64,000 nt of DNA, from contig NZ_JBHSKT010000009.1 in the NCBI RefSeq assembly GCF_042657365.1, positions 100,773 through 164,772 of the forward strand. The letters are read 5' to 3'. Under the pieces are notes generated by a model. It ran no database searches. It was not told where the DNA came from and was given only the letters and a program-made list of their open reading frames with translations. The position numbers and the translations under genes were made by a program. How positions within the stretch are numbered: the stretch's first letter is position 1; each line of letters starts with the position of its first letter. The DNA is from Adhaeribacter_A terreus. GTDB lineage: Bacteria > Bacteroidota > Bacteroidia > Cytophagales > Hymenobacteraceae. Positions 42,414 through 50,438 of this stretch are shown here, piece by piece.

Positions 42414-42642
42414 CGCCAGCGCAGCGTCTGTTGAAAATCACGTTAGCTAGAAAACTAAACTAAAAAGAAGCTGACTACGAAGGTGAATGATACCAGTTTC
42501 TGTGAGAGCGGCCTCCAAGCTTACCGGTGGCTTTAGCCAGCCCGGAAGGGCAGGTAAGGTTGCAGCCGCGAACGCAGAAACGAAGCCTCCCGGCTTGAGG
42601 GAATAAATTGCCGATGAAAGTGAGAAGTCAGATGTTTAGCAG
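42414..42642. repeat. Structured ~240-bp repeat, copy 3
   Basis: Stem 1 is GTTTCTGTG (42496-42504) with CGCAGAAAC (42573-42581). Stem 2 is CTTACC (42520-42525) with GGTAAG (42553-42558) and inner hairpins GGC-TTTA-GCC and GCCC-GGAA-GGGC. Stem 3 is AAGCC (42583-42587) with GGCTT (42592-42596). It shares its stem 2 with copy 1 and its stem 3 with copy 2. Confidence 0.82.
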
Positions 42643-42851
42643 AAAAGGTATTTCAAAAAAGCTGGCACTTTTAGTTGAAAAACTGCTGCCCGCCGACAAG
42701 GTCCTTCAGAGCTACGCTCGCAATCTTCGCGCTCCCGCGCTCAATTGTGCTCAGGATGACAGAAATGGTAGGCTATTGGGCTAAAAAACTCAATAGTAAA
42801 CATCAAATACCAACCCGATGAGATCTCTCTTCACGTCGAGATGACAAAAAA

Positions 42852-42880
42852 GACTTTTTCAATCTAAAACGATACCATTT
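42852..42880 (-). repeat. Reverse 31-bp repeat directly at the MFS stop
   Basis: GACTTTTTC and AAAACGATACCATTT lie immediately beside CTA (42881-42883), the TAG stop of the MFS gene. On the minus strand the repeat therefore begins at the base after the stop, as in the + strand cases. Confidence 0.8.
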
Positions 42881-44140
42881 CTAACTCACCTGCTTCAACT
42901 TTAGAATTGCAAAAATAGAAACCACCGTAGCTACCGAAGCCAGAATCCCGACGGTACCAAAATGCAACAACTCCCCATTAGAAGCTTTCTGCACAATTAA
43001 ACCGGAAAGGAACGCCGCCATACCCGAAGCTGCCTGTTGCACCGACGAATTAATGCTCATGAAACTGCCGCGTTGTTTAGGCTCTACACTGGAAGTAATT
43101 AAAGACATGGCCGGTACAAATCGCGCCCCGAAAACGATGAAGAAAATGGTAGTAACGATGAAAACCAGGTAGTGCTCCATGCGTGGCAGGTGCGTAATGG
43201 CCAGAATTGGGATAATAGAGAACAACGCCGAAATAATATAAACGCGTTTCTTTCCGTATTTATCGGCCAGCCGGCCCGCCAATTGTGAGGTAACCACCGT
43301 AGCCAAACCGCCAAATAAATAAATGTAGCTTAGTTCAGCTTCTTCAAAACCAATGTTGGCCACCATATACGGACTCACAAAAGGCACTACTGTAAAACCA
43401 GCAAGTTGCAGAATTACCACCATCAGTAAGGCCCAGAGCAGGTTTTTATTCCGGAGAATGTTCAGCAGCACTTTGTGTGGTTTTTCGTGCGGCGCATTGG
43501 TTAAATGGCCTTTCAGTTCCGGAAGAAATTTCATGGCTAAACCTAAAACCAACAAACTCATGCCGGCCAGCAGATAAAATGGCGCGTGCCAGCTGGTTTT
43601 ACTGGCCAGGTACAGACCCACCGGAATACCCGCAATAGAAGCAATAGAAAACGATGCCATCACTTTGCCGGTAGCCGCGCCGCGTCGTTCTTCGGGTATG
43701 GCATCGCCGATAATGGCTAAAACCAACGCGCCTAAAACGCCGCCAAACAAACCGGCCACTACGCGTGCCGCCACCAGTAACTCAAACGTTGGAGCCAGGG
43801 CGCATAGCGCGGTGCCAATTGCAAAACCTAAATATAAACCCAGTAATGCTTTTTTACGATCCAGCCGGTCTATGTAAAAAGCCGAACAGAAACCCGAAAC
43901 CGCCGCGCTGAACGTATAAGCCGAAACCACCAAACCAAACTGGCTCGGATTAATGTCGAAAACACGCATGAGCTGCGGGCCAAGTGGCATCATGATCACA
44001 AAGTCCATGACGTTGGTAAACTGAATGGCGGCCAGAATAAATAAGAGCAAACCTTCGCGGATCACTACTTTAGGTACCAGTTGCTCGGCGCCAAGGCTGG
44101 TGACAGAAGTAAGCGGCGAACGTTCCTGAAAATCGGACAT
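42881..44140 (-). CDS. MFS transporter
   Basis: ATG 44140 gives 419 residues and 12 membrane helices; an upstream extension rich in Cys/Tyr is rejected. Helix 1 is LLLFILAAIQFTNVMDFVIMMPLGP. The loop 2-3 motif is present as YIDRLDRKKALLG and again as RLADKYGKKRVYI in the second half. AARVVAGLFGGVLGALVLAIIGDAIPEERRGAATGK matches the antiporter region of drug:H+ transporters. The substrate is unknown, probably an organic compound or drug. No regulator is next to it. Confidence 0.92.
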   Translation of the reverse strand: MSDFQERSPLTSVTSLGAEQLVPKVVIREGLLLFILAAIQFTNVMDFVIMMPLGPQLMRVFDINPSQFGLVVSAYTFSAAVSGFCSAFYIDRLDRKKALLGLYLGFAIGTALCALAPTFELLVAARVVAGLFGGVLGALVLAIIGDAIPEERRGAATGKVMASFSIASIAGIPVGLYLASKTSWHAPFYLLAGMSLLVLGLAMKFLPELKGHLTNAPHEKPHKVLLNILRNKNLLWALLMVVILQLAGFTVVPFVSPYMVANIGFEEAELSYIYLFGGLATVVTSQLAGRLADKYGKKRVYIISALFSIIPILAITHLPRMEHYLVFIVTTIFFIVFGARFVPAMSLITSSVEPKQRGSFMSINSSVQQAASGMAAFLSGLIVQKASNGELLHFGTVGILASVATVVSIFAILKLKQVS

Positions 44141-44509
44141 AAATAGAAATGATTGAATTAGTAAACGGCAACTGTTTACGTAAAACCAGCAAACCGGGCG
44201 ACAAAAGTACACAAATAATTACTGGTATCGTGGTTTTAGGAAATGGCTGAATTTCGGATTTCTGAAACCAATCAGTTTGAAATGGCGGGAATTAAGCAAC
44301 AGGAAATTCATTTATTAGGCACTTATTTTACCGCAAACCCGGTTCAAATTTCTGCTGAAAGATTCAGGCGCGAAAACGGTATGTTTTTATAGCTGAAAAG
44401 TAAGGTGTTGCCGTAAACTCTAATATTAAAAAATTGTTATCTTTAAGCAGACAAACGCAGGAGAATAGCATAACCGTTATTTTCGGGCGTTTTTACCAGC
44501 AATAAAACT
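44141..44509. other. 369-base divergent intergenic region
   Basis: It lies between the divergent MFS and Usp genes. One forward 31-bp repeat is at 44373-44402. TATCTTTA at 44438-44445 resembles a Bacteroidota -7 box for the Usp gene, but I find no well-placed -33 TTG. Nothing else stands out. Confidence 0.5.
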
Positions 44510-45358
44510 ATGAAAAAAATACTTTGCCCTACCGATTTTTCGAAGACCGCAACCCGCGCCATGGAGTATGCCGCTTTTCTGGCCAGCCAGGCGCATGGTC
44601 AGCTTACCTTACTTCACGTTACCCATTTACCATTAGCCGAAACCGCCGAAACCGCTTTGGTTGCTACTGAAGTGGTTGGTGAAATGAACCGAGATGCTAC
44701 CGATAAACTGGCTTCGGCCTGCAAATACCTGCAGGAGCAATATGGTTCGGGTTGGGAATGCGACTACGAAGTAAAAACAGCTTTCCTGGCCGATGCCGTG
44801 CGTAATTACGTGGTGCACGAAGGCTACGACCTGGTTGTAGTCGGTTCAACGGGCGGAGGTAATACGCTGGAAGAAATTCTGATCGGCAGCAATACGCTGG
44901 CTATTATTGAAGATGTTTCTTGCCCGGTACTTTCCATTCCGACGAATGCCCACAAACCACGCATTCAGAAGATCGCTTACGCTTCGGATCTGCAAGATGT
45001 CGATACCCAGGCTTTGAAGCAGGTAATGGGACTTGCCGCACTTACCGGGGCGCATGTAGAAGTAGTGCACATCGAAAAGAAAAACGATACCGAAGGACAG
45101 CAGAAAGCGGCAGAATTTGGTCGGAAAATAGAGGAAATGTTTGCGGCGCAGAACGTGCATTTTTCTGAAATTATTCACCCGGACGAAGAGGTTGGCCTGA
45201 AAGACTATCTGACCAAAACCAATACAGATTTGCTCGTGATCCTGAAAAGGCACCGCAGTTTTTTCAGTAACCTGTTCCACAGCAGCCTCACCGAAAAACT
45301 GACTTACCACTCTAAATTCCCGATGCTGGTACTCGACGAAAAAGCCCAGCTGGCTTAG
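44510..45358 (+). CDS. Tandem universal stress protein
   Basis: The 282-residue protein has two Usp domains (about 1-143 and 150-280). The first has the ATP-type loop GSTGGGNTLEEILIGSN and starts KKILCPTDFSKTATRAMEYA. The second starts IQKIAYASDLQDVDTQALKQ but its loop is degenerate (LKRHRSFFSNLFHSSLTEKL), so only the first half may bind nucleotide. The role in stress survival is general. It lies at one end of the mrp region, with a second tandem Usp gene (52893) at the other end. Confidence 0.92.
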   Translation: MKKILCPTDFSKTATRAMEYAAFLASQAHGQLTLLHVTHLPLAETAETALVATEVVGEMNRDATDKLASACKYLQEQYGSGWECDYEVKTAFLADAVRNYVVHEGYDLVVVGSTGGGNTLEEILIGSNTLAIIEDVSCPVLSIPTNAHKPRIQKIAYASDLQDVDTQALKQVMGLAALTGAHVEVVHIEKKNDTEGQQKAAEFGRKIEEMFAAQNVHFSEIIHPDEEVGLKDYLTKTNTDLLVILKRHRSFFSNLFHSSLTEKLTYHSKFPMLVLDEKAQLA

Positions 45359-45389
45359 TTTATTGAAAATTTCAGCAAAGTAAAAACAA

Positions 45390-45428
45390 AAAAGCAGCGC
45401 AACCTTTAACGGTGCGCTGCTTTTTGTT
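45390..45428 (+). terminator. Terminator after the Usp gene
   Basis: AAAAAGCAGCGC pairs with GCGCTGCTTTTT around AACCTTTAACGGT, followed by TGTTTT. Confidence 0.9.
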
Positions 45429-45459
45429 TTAATGTTCTAAACGCTACCGGTCTTATTCT

Positions 45460-45490
45460 GACTTTTGCACCCTGAAAGGATACCGTTTTT
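45460..45490 (-). repeat. Reverse 31-bp repeat at the SNase stop
   Basis: GACTTTTGCACC ... GGATACCGTTTTT ends at 45490, the first base of TTA (45490-45492), the TAA stop of the nuclease gene. A half-copy of the left box in forward direction lies at 45439-45448. Confidence 0.75.
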
Positions 45491-46197
45491 TAGCGTTTTT
45501 TGCTGCAAACTTTGCAGGCGGTTCTTCTTAAATTCATTACGGCGTGGCCGCGCGTTACGGCTTCTATCTGGCCTTTGCAACGGTTCAAAACATAGCAATC
45601 AGGTTTCACGTGGTAAGTTCCGGCGCTGCCGGTAGGGCAGATAAATACTTCGCGGTCCGCATCGGCGGGTTTGGCAATAGGTTTCTTGCTGGCAGCTTTG
45701 CTTTTTTCCCGTTTGTTTTTCCGGAAATCCCAAGGGGCTTGCGGGTTGGGCTGGCTCCATAAACCGCGTTCCAGTCTTCGGGCATCATTCTCCAAATAAC
45801 CTAATTGCGGATCGTTGGCATAAGCTTTATAATACCAGGCAAAACCGTTGGCCACCAGTTCTTTATTCAGCGATTTTCCGTCGGGGAGCATAATTTCGCC
45901 AATGGTTCTGCCGTAGCGGTCTTTGCCTTTATCATGCAGTTTTACATATTTCCCGAAAGCCAATTCAGAAGCAAAATTCTTGGCCTGCGTACCGTATGGC
46001 TGCTTTTTCTCGGGAGCATCCACGCCGTAAAGCCGTACCGTAACTGGTTTATTGTCTACCAGAATTTCAATAGTATCGCCGTCTTTCACCCCGATCACTT
46101 TATAGCCTTCCTGGGTTTTTCCCTGGCAGGCATTTAAAAGGAGCAGCAGGAAAAACCAGCAGAGTAAATTGCGTAAATAGGTCGGTTTCCGTTGCAT
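45490..46197 (-). CDS. Thermonuclease-like (SNase) lipoprotein
   Basis: The 235-residue product has a lipoprotein signal (LLCWFFLLLLLNAC) and a staphylococcal-nuclease fold: GVKDGDTIEIL, VRLYGVDAPEKKQPYGTQAKNF and DRYGRTIGEIML carry the Asp, Arg and Glu of the active site. The C-terminal 60 residues are an added Cys-containing domain (FICPTGSAGTYHVKPDCYVLNRC, RRTACKVC). His and four Cys there could bind zinc. It is probably anchored to a membrane, with a role in extracellular DNA turnover or nutrition. Confidence 0.92.
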   Translation of the reverse strand: MQRKPTYLRNLLCWFFLLLLLNACQGKTQEGYKVIGVKDGDTIEILVDNKPVTVRLYGVDAPEKKQPYGTQAKNFASELAFGKYVKLHDKGKDRYGRTIGEIMLPDGKSLNKELVANGFAWYYKAYANDPQLGYLENDARRLERGLWSQPNPQAPWDFRKNKREKSKAASKKPIAKPADADREVFICPTGSAGTYHVKPDCYVLNRCKGQIEAVTRGHAVMNLRRTACKVCSKKR

Positions 46198-46203
46198 GCG
46201 TTT

Positions 46204-46234
46204 AGTTTTTAATGCTGAAAAGCTAGTGTTTTTA
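46204..46234 (-). repeat. Reverse 31-bp repeat supplying the DUF4385 stop
   Basis: AGTTTTTAATGC ... CTAGTGTTTTTA ends with TTA at 46232-46234, the TAA stop of the next gene. CACTA replaces CGCTA in the left box. Confidence 0.68.
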
Positions 46235-46759
46235 TTCGTAATATTTTTCCCGGAAAGCCGCTTTTTGTTGCAGGTATTCGGGGTGGTCTTTGGCTTTGAA
46301 CCAATATTCCTTAAAAACAGCAGCTGCTTTGGCTTTTTCGTTGGTCAATGCATCGTTTTCCTGTTTTAAAACCGCATTGCCTTTGTTTTTGCTGCCCGCT
46401 GAATATGGATATTCCAGCCCTTCGGTTTTGTCTTCTTCGCCAGGTTTATACTTCCTTCCGGATTTATGATTGGCATATCTGCGGGCGCGGGTAAAGCCCA
46501 TTTGCAGGAATTTCCGGGCCATGTCGGCGCCTGGAAAATCTTTTTCCTTCAGGTAATTCTCAAATAATTCGTAGATCTTTTCAGCGGAAGCTTGCGCAAT
46601 TTCTTCGGTCTTAAATTTCCAGTACGGTAGAATTTCGGCTTTGTAAGGTTGCACCAGCAGTACGCCTTGTTCGCCAACGCCAATGCGGTATAATTCAGGG
46701 TGTTTCCGGAAATCAGTTTTGTCGAAATCTAAGTGATATGGGAATTTATTTTTTGCCAT
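46232..46759 (-). CDS. DUF4385 protein
   Basis: The 175-residue protein matches the DUF4385 pattern: FPYHLDFDKTDFRKHPELYR, GEQGVLLVQPYKAEILPYW, FPGADMARKFLQMGFTRARRYANH. The family is widespread in bacteria and some phages and has no known activity. There is no signal peptide or membrane segment, so it is cytoplasmic. It lies 4 bases after the end of mrpG in the same direction, so it may be co-transcribed with the antiporter, which gives no clear hint of its job. Confidence 0.85.
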   Translation of the reverse strand: MAKNKFPYHLDFDKTDFRKHPELYRIGVGEQGVLLVQPYKAEILPYWKFKTEEIAQASAEKIYELFENYLKEKDFPGADMARKFLQMGFTRARRYANHKSGRKYKPGEEDKTEGLEYPYSAGSKNKGNAVLKQENDALTNEKAKAAAVFKEYWFKAKDHPEYLQQKAAFREKYYE

Positions 46760-46763
46760 AAGT

Positions 46764-47174
46764 TCAGTTGCCGGTTTCCGATTTTTTTTCTTCGTCGGTC
46801 AGGTTTTCGCATGGTTCGCAGTTTGCCTGGTATTCGCGGAATTCCCGGAGGTCGGTTTTTTTCCAGAACGGAATTTTAAGATGCACAGCGGTGCGGGTAA
46901 TAACGTGGCCGGCCACAGGAGCAGTAATAAACGAGAAACAGATAATTACAACAACTTTCAGCAGCATATCGGGTTGGTTAAAATAAACGGCCATGCCGGT
47001 TAGAATCAGGCCCAGGCCCAGCGTACCGCCTTTAGTAATGGCTGACATCCGGATGTAAAAATCGGGTAGGCGAAGCAACCCAATGCTGGCAATAAGCATA
47101 AAACCCGAACCGGCCAGAATAAAAAATGAACTGATAAGCTCGCGCCAGAGGATGGCATTCCAGATGTTTTCCAT
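46764..47174 (-). CDS. mrpG: Mrp Na+/H+ antiporter subunit G
   Basis: The 136-residue protein has three helices and the MrpG signature GSGFMLIASIGLLRLPDFYIRMSAITKGGTLG. It is a small subunit of the seven-part Mrp complex, which exchanges cytoplasmic Na+ for protons. The charged C-terminal 40 residues (with CEPC) are longer than usual. It is the last subunit gene of a complete A-to-G operon. Confidence 0.93.
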   Translation of the reverse strand: MENIWNAILWRELISSFFILAGSGFMLIASIGLLRLPDFYIRMSAITKGGTLGLGLILTGMAVYFNQPDMLLKVVVIICFSFITAPVAGHVITRTAVHLKIPFWKKTDLREFREYQANCEPCENLTDEEKKSETGN

Positions 47175-47178
47175 GGCT

Positions 47179-47448
47179 TTACCGGATAGATTTCATAAGA
47201 TAATACGCAAACGAAATGGAGCCCAGGAAACCGAAAAGCGATAGAATGATGGCTACATCTATAAAATCTTCGTTGCCGGTAAGCTCCGTAAAAACGGTAA
47301 TTATCCCGATCATGTTCGCCACAAAAAGGTCGAAGGAGGTGATGCGGTCGGGCAGGCTGGGACCCATGGCAAAGCGGATGGCCACCATAATGAGGCAGGC
47401 GCTTAGCGTAAAAATGGCTATATAAAGGCTTAAGGCAAAAATACTCAT
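47179..47448 (-). CDS. mrpF: Mrp antiporter subunit F
   Basis: The 89-residue protein has three helices; RFAMGPSLPDRITSFDLF and a helix containing VFTELTGNEDFIDVAIILSLFGFLGSISF are typical of MrpF, which is thought to lie in the cation path. It overlaps the end of mrpE by 4 bases and is 4 bases from mrpG. Confidence 0.94.
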   Translation of the reverse strand: MSIFALSLYIAIFTLSACLIMVAIRFAMGPSLPDRITSFDLFVANMIGIITVFTELTGNEDFIDVAIILSLFGFLGSISFAYYLMKSIR

Positions 47449-47942
47449 GCGGTAAGTTCCATCAGGCGGCGTTCGAAGCCGTGTTTTAAAACGTGTTTAA
47501 TTTGCTCCAGGTCGTTGTTTTTTATATACAGTGCGTGCACATAAAGTACTTTCCGGTCTTCGCGCACATCTACGCTTAGCGTGCCGGGTGTAAGCGTTAT
47601 CAGAATGGCAAGCAGCGTAATTTCTCCGTCAGTTTTTATGTCTAAGGGCAGGGCAATTATAGCGGGGCTTAAAATATAGCGCGGCGTGAGAATGTCGTAG
47701 GCAATTTTGAGGTTCGCTTTTATTAATTCTTTCAGGAAAAAAAGGGCCAACGTTATGGCTTTGGGAAGTTTGCGGAAATAAGCACGCCGGTAAAAAAAAC
47801 TACTTGCCCAAAGCACCGCAAAAAGCGCCAGAAAAACTACCACCGCCCAAAATGCATTATAAGGCAACGCCAGTACATCGTTTTTCATGATCAGGAAATC
47901 GGCCACAAAAGCCAATAAAAAATGGAGCGCGAAGGTTTTCAT
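47445..47942 (-). CDS. mrpE: Mrp antiporter subunit E
   Basis: The 165-residue protein has two or three helices at the N-terminus, then FFLKELIKANLKIAYDILTP and the soluble part ITLTPGTLSVDVREDRKVLYVHALYI, the hallmark of MrpE. It starts one base after the mrpD stop. Confidence 0.94.
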   Translation of the reverse strand: MKTFALHFLLAFVADFLIMKNDVLALPYNAFWAVVVFLALFAVLWASSFFYRRAYFRKLPKAITLALFFLKELIKANLKIAYDILTPRYILSPAIIALPLDIKTDGEITLLAILITLTPGTLSVDVREDRKVLYVHALYIKNNDLEQIKHVLKHGFERRLMELTA

Positions 47943-47943
47943 C

Positions 47944-49461
47944 TTATGGGTTTAATACGGCGTTTATGTACGTTTCGGTGTGCAGCAATTGTCCGGCGGC
48001 CCGCATAGCCAGCGAAACCAAAGCTTCGGCATACAAGCCCATGAATAAAATAACGCACGTAAGCAACACTACCGGCACATACAACCATTTATCGGGTTTC
48101 TGCGCAGCTATTACCGTCTCGGTTTTTTCTGCCGGATAAATAACTACCGGCGGTTTGTCTTTCCAGAAAACCTCGTTCCAGATCTTGGTCATAGAAAACG
48201 TGGTAAGCAAACTTACAATTAGCGAGGTAATTACAATTCCGGTATTTCCGGCTTCAAAACCAGCTTTAGCCAGCATAAATTTTCCCCAGAAGCCCGATAA
48301 AGGCGGAATACCGGCCAGTGAAAATGCCGCGATCACAAAAAGCAAAGCCAGCAACGGCCGTTGTAAATAAACCCCGCCGAGTTTTTTAAGGGAAAAGCTA
48401 CCGTTTTGCTGTTCCACAATGCCGCTTATCAAAAACAGGTTGGTTTTAACGAAGATGTTATGCAAAATAAAAAATACGCTGCCCGCTATAGCCAAAGGCG
48501 TAAAAATGGCCAGACCCATGAGCATATACCCGATCTGGCTCACTATATGAAAAGACAATATCTTCCGGAAATCGGTTTGAGAGGCGGCCCCCAAAACCCC
48601 GATAACCATGGTGAAACCGGCCATTACCAGCAAAATGGTGTGAATGTAATCGGCGTTCATAATAAAAACCAGCGTGAATAACCGGATGAGTGCATACATA
48701 CCAACCTTGGTAAGCATACCGGCAATAAAAGCTGAAATGGCAATAGGAGGGGTATGGTAAGAAGCCGGCAACCAGAAAAATAAGGGGAACAAACCGGCTT
48801 TTATGCCCAGCGCCACCAGGAAAAACATAGAAGCCATGGTAATCAGGCCGGCATTAACATTTTCGGTCTGAACCAGTTTTCCTAATTCGGCCAGGTTTAG
48901 CGTGCCGGTAATGCCGTAAATGATGCCAATGCCCATCAGTAGAAATCCGGAAGCCAGGAAATTGATGGTAACGTATTTAATGGAACCTTCGAGCTGGGCT
49001 TTGGTACTACCGAAAGAAATGAGCACAAAGCAGCAGATCAGCAGCACTTCGAACCAAACGAACAGGTTAAAAAGATCGCCGGTAAGGCAGGCGCCGTTTA
49101 TGCCAAACTGCAGCAGCAACAGCAACGGATAATAGCCATAACCCTGGCGTTTGCGGTTCAGGCCGGTAAAAGAATAAAGCAAAATAGCCAAACCCGTTAC
49201 AGAACCGGCAACCAGCATCAGTCCACTGAAAAGATCTGCCACTAGGCTTATGCCAAACGGCGCCGGCCAGTTGCCAAGTTGTGTAACCTGGATGCCCTCA
49301 GAATCTACGGTGCTTAAAAGCCGGAAGGCGGCAAAAACTAACCCCAACTGCGCTGTCAGCCCGATCACTTTTTGCACCGTTACCATTCGTAAGCAGAAAT
49401 AGCAGAAAATGGCCCCGAAAAGTGGTATGAGTAAAGGCAGTAAAAGTAACAGATGGTTCAT
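47944..49461 (-). CDS. mrpD: Mrp antiporter subunit D
   Basis: The 505-residue polytopic protein is of the NuoN/NuoM-like proton-translocating fold. It has about 14 helices, with key ionisable residues in LFVWFEVLLICCF, GIKAGLFPLFFWLPASYHTPP and the broken-helix lysine region FHIVSQIGYMLMG. It works with MrpA to form the two antiporter-like channels of the complex. Confidence 0.95.
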   Translation of the reverse strand: MNHLLLLLPLLIPLFGAIFCYFCLRMVTVQKVIGLTAQLGLVFAAFRLLSTVDSEGIQVTQLGNWPAPFGISLVADLFSGLMLVAGSVTGLAILLYSFTGLNRKRQGYGYYPLLLLLQFGINGACLTGDLFNLFVWFEVLLICCFVLISFGSTKAQLEGSIKYVTINFLASGFLLMGIGIIYGITGTLNLAELGKLVQTENVNAGLITMASMFFLVALGIKAGLFPLFFWLPASYHTPPIAISAFIAGMLTKVGMYALIRLFTLVFIMNADYIHTILLVMAGFTMVIGVLGAASQTDFRKILSFHIVSQIGYMLMGLAIFTPLAIAGSVFFILHNIFVKTNLFLISGIVEQQNGSFSLKKLGGVYLQRPLLALLFVIAAFSLAGIPPLSGFWGKFMLAKAGFEAGNTGIVITSLIVSLLTTFSMTKIWNEVFWKDKPPVVIYPAEKTETVIAAQKPDKWLYVPVVLLTCVILFMGLYAEALVSLAMRAAGQLLHTETYINAVLNP

Positions 49462-49482
49462 GAAGCTGTTTTGGGTAGCGGT

Positions 49483-49836
49483 TTATTTTATCTGGTCTGT
49501 CTTTTTCATATCATCCAGATCGGTGGTGCCGAATGCCTGGTAAACCCGCCTGATGAGTACAATGGCAAAGGCCTGAATTCCGAAACCGATTACGATGGCC
49601 GTTAAAAGCAAAGCCTGCGGCACCGGATCGGCAAATGGTTCCTGGGCTTTTTCGGCTTGCTGCGAAATAATGGCCGAGCCGCCGCGCGTTAACCTCCCGA
49701 TCACAAAAATAAAAAGGTTCGTAGCCATGCTGAAAAGCATCAGGCCCAGAATGAGTTTAAAAAAATGCCGGTGCAGGATCAGGAAAAGCCCCGCCGCAAA
49801 TAAAATTCCGATTATAAAAGGTAAGATCAGTTCCAT
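49483..49836 (-). CDS. mrpC: Mrp antiporter subunit C
   Basis: The 117-residue NuoK-like protein has three helices: GILFAAGLFLILHRHFFKLILGLMLFSMATNLF, then ADPVPQALLLTAIVIGFGIQAFAIVLI, which matches MrpC closely. The short tail is charged. It is placed 21 bases upstream of mrpD. Confidence 0.95.
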   Translation of the reverse strand: MELILPFIIGILFAAGLFLILHRHFFKLILGLMLFSMATNLFIFVIGRLTRGGSAIISQQAEKAQEPFADPVPQALLLTAIVIGFGIQAFAIVLIRRVYQAFGTTDLDDMKKTDQIK

Positions 49837-49892
49837 AACCTGTCAGGTAATATGTATGTAATTCAAGCCGGAAAATTCAAAATAGCCAATGG

Positions 49893-50438
49893 TTAATCTG
49901 CTTCGGCCAGGGCAATGGTTATTTTAAGTACAATGCCCAGCACCAGCAAATAAACGCCGGCATCGAATAAGATCGGGGTGCCCGGTTTGCCTAATACGGG
50001 AATTTCGAAATCTGACCAGAGCGCCGCCATGTAAGGTTGATTCAGAAGTAAACCCGCAACGCCGCTTATAGCCGCCAGCAACAAACCGGTAGCAATAAAA
50101 TAAACTGGCTCAATACTTATCACATATTCCAGCCATTCATATTCTTCGTCAGCTTCGCGTTTCCTTTTTACCTGAATAATGAGCAGGCGGAGAAAATGCC
50201 GGGTGCGGCTGTGTTCGGGGCGGCGCGGAAAATGGTATAGGATCAGGGTGAAAAAGTCGGAAGTGGTTTTTTGCGGGCCATGCACCATCAGGTGAAAAAT
50301 AAACGCAATGGAACAGATAAGCCCGCCAATAAAACCGCCGCCCGGATGGTTATGCCCCCGGAATAAAATGTAAAGCGAAAAAATAATGAACACCGGAATA
50401 AGCCAGCGGATAGCAACTGCCAGAATAATGGTTTTCAT
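49893..50438 (-). CDS. mrpB: Mrp antiporter subunit B
   Basis: The 181-residue protein has about four helices: IRWLIPVFIIFSLYILFRGHNHPGGGFIGGL is the MrpB signature. Residues 60-100 are longer than in most homologs and rich in Arg/Lys/Glu (FLRLLIIQVKRKREADEEYEW), forming a cytoplasmic loop. It overlaps mrpA by 4 bases. Confidence 0.94.
   Translation of the reverse strand: MKTIILAVAIRWLIPVFIIFSLYILFRGHNHPGGGFIGGLICSIAFIFHLMVHGPQKTTSDFFTLILYHFPRRPEHSRTRHFLRLLIIQVKRKREADEEYEWLEYVISIEPVYFIATGLLLAAISGVAGLLLNQPYMAALWSDFEIPVLGKPGTPILFDAGVYLLVLGIVLKITIALAEAD

Larger units (their letters stand above)
42047..42880. other. 834-base intergenic repeat block, version 2
   Basis: The order matches 27605-28487: GACCCCACCTAAA element (42250-42290), half of the 24035 hairpin (42349-42386), structured repeat (42414-42642), decayed 31-bp repeat (42656-42687), GTCATCC element (42688-42761), 31-bp repeat (42762-42791), GAGATCTCT element (42820-42844), 31-bp repeat in reverse (42852-42880). 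No gene is visible. The last repeat is in the opposite direction to its counterpart at 28461. Confidence 0.8.
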
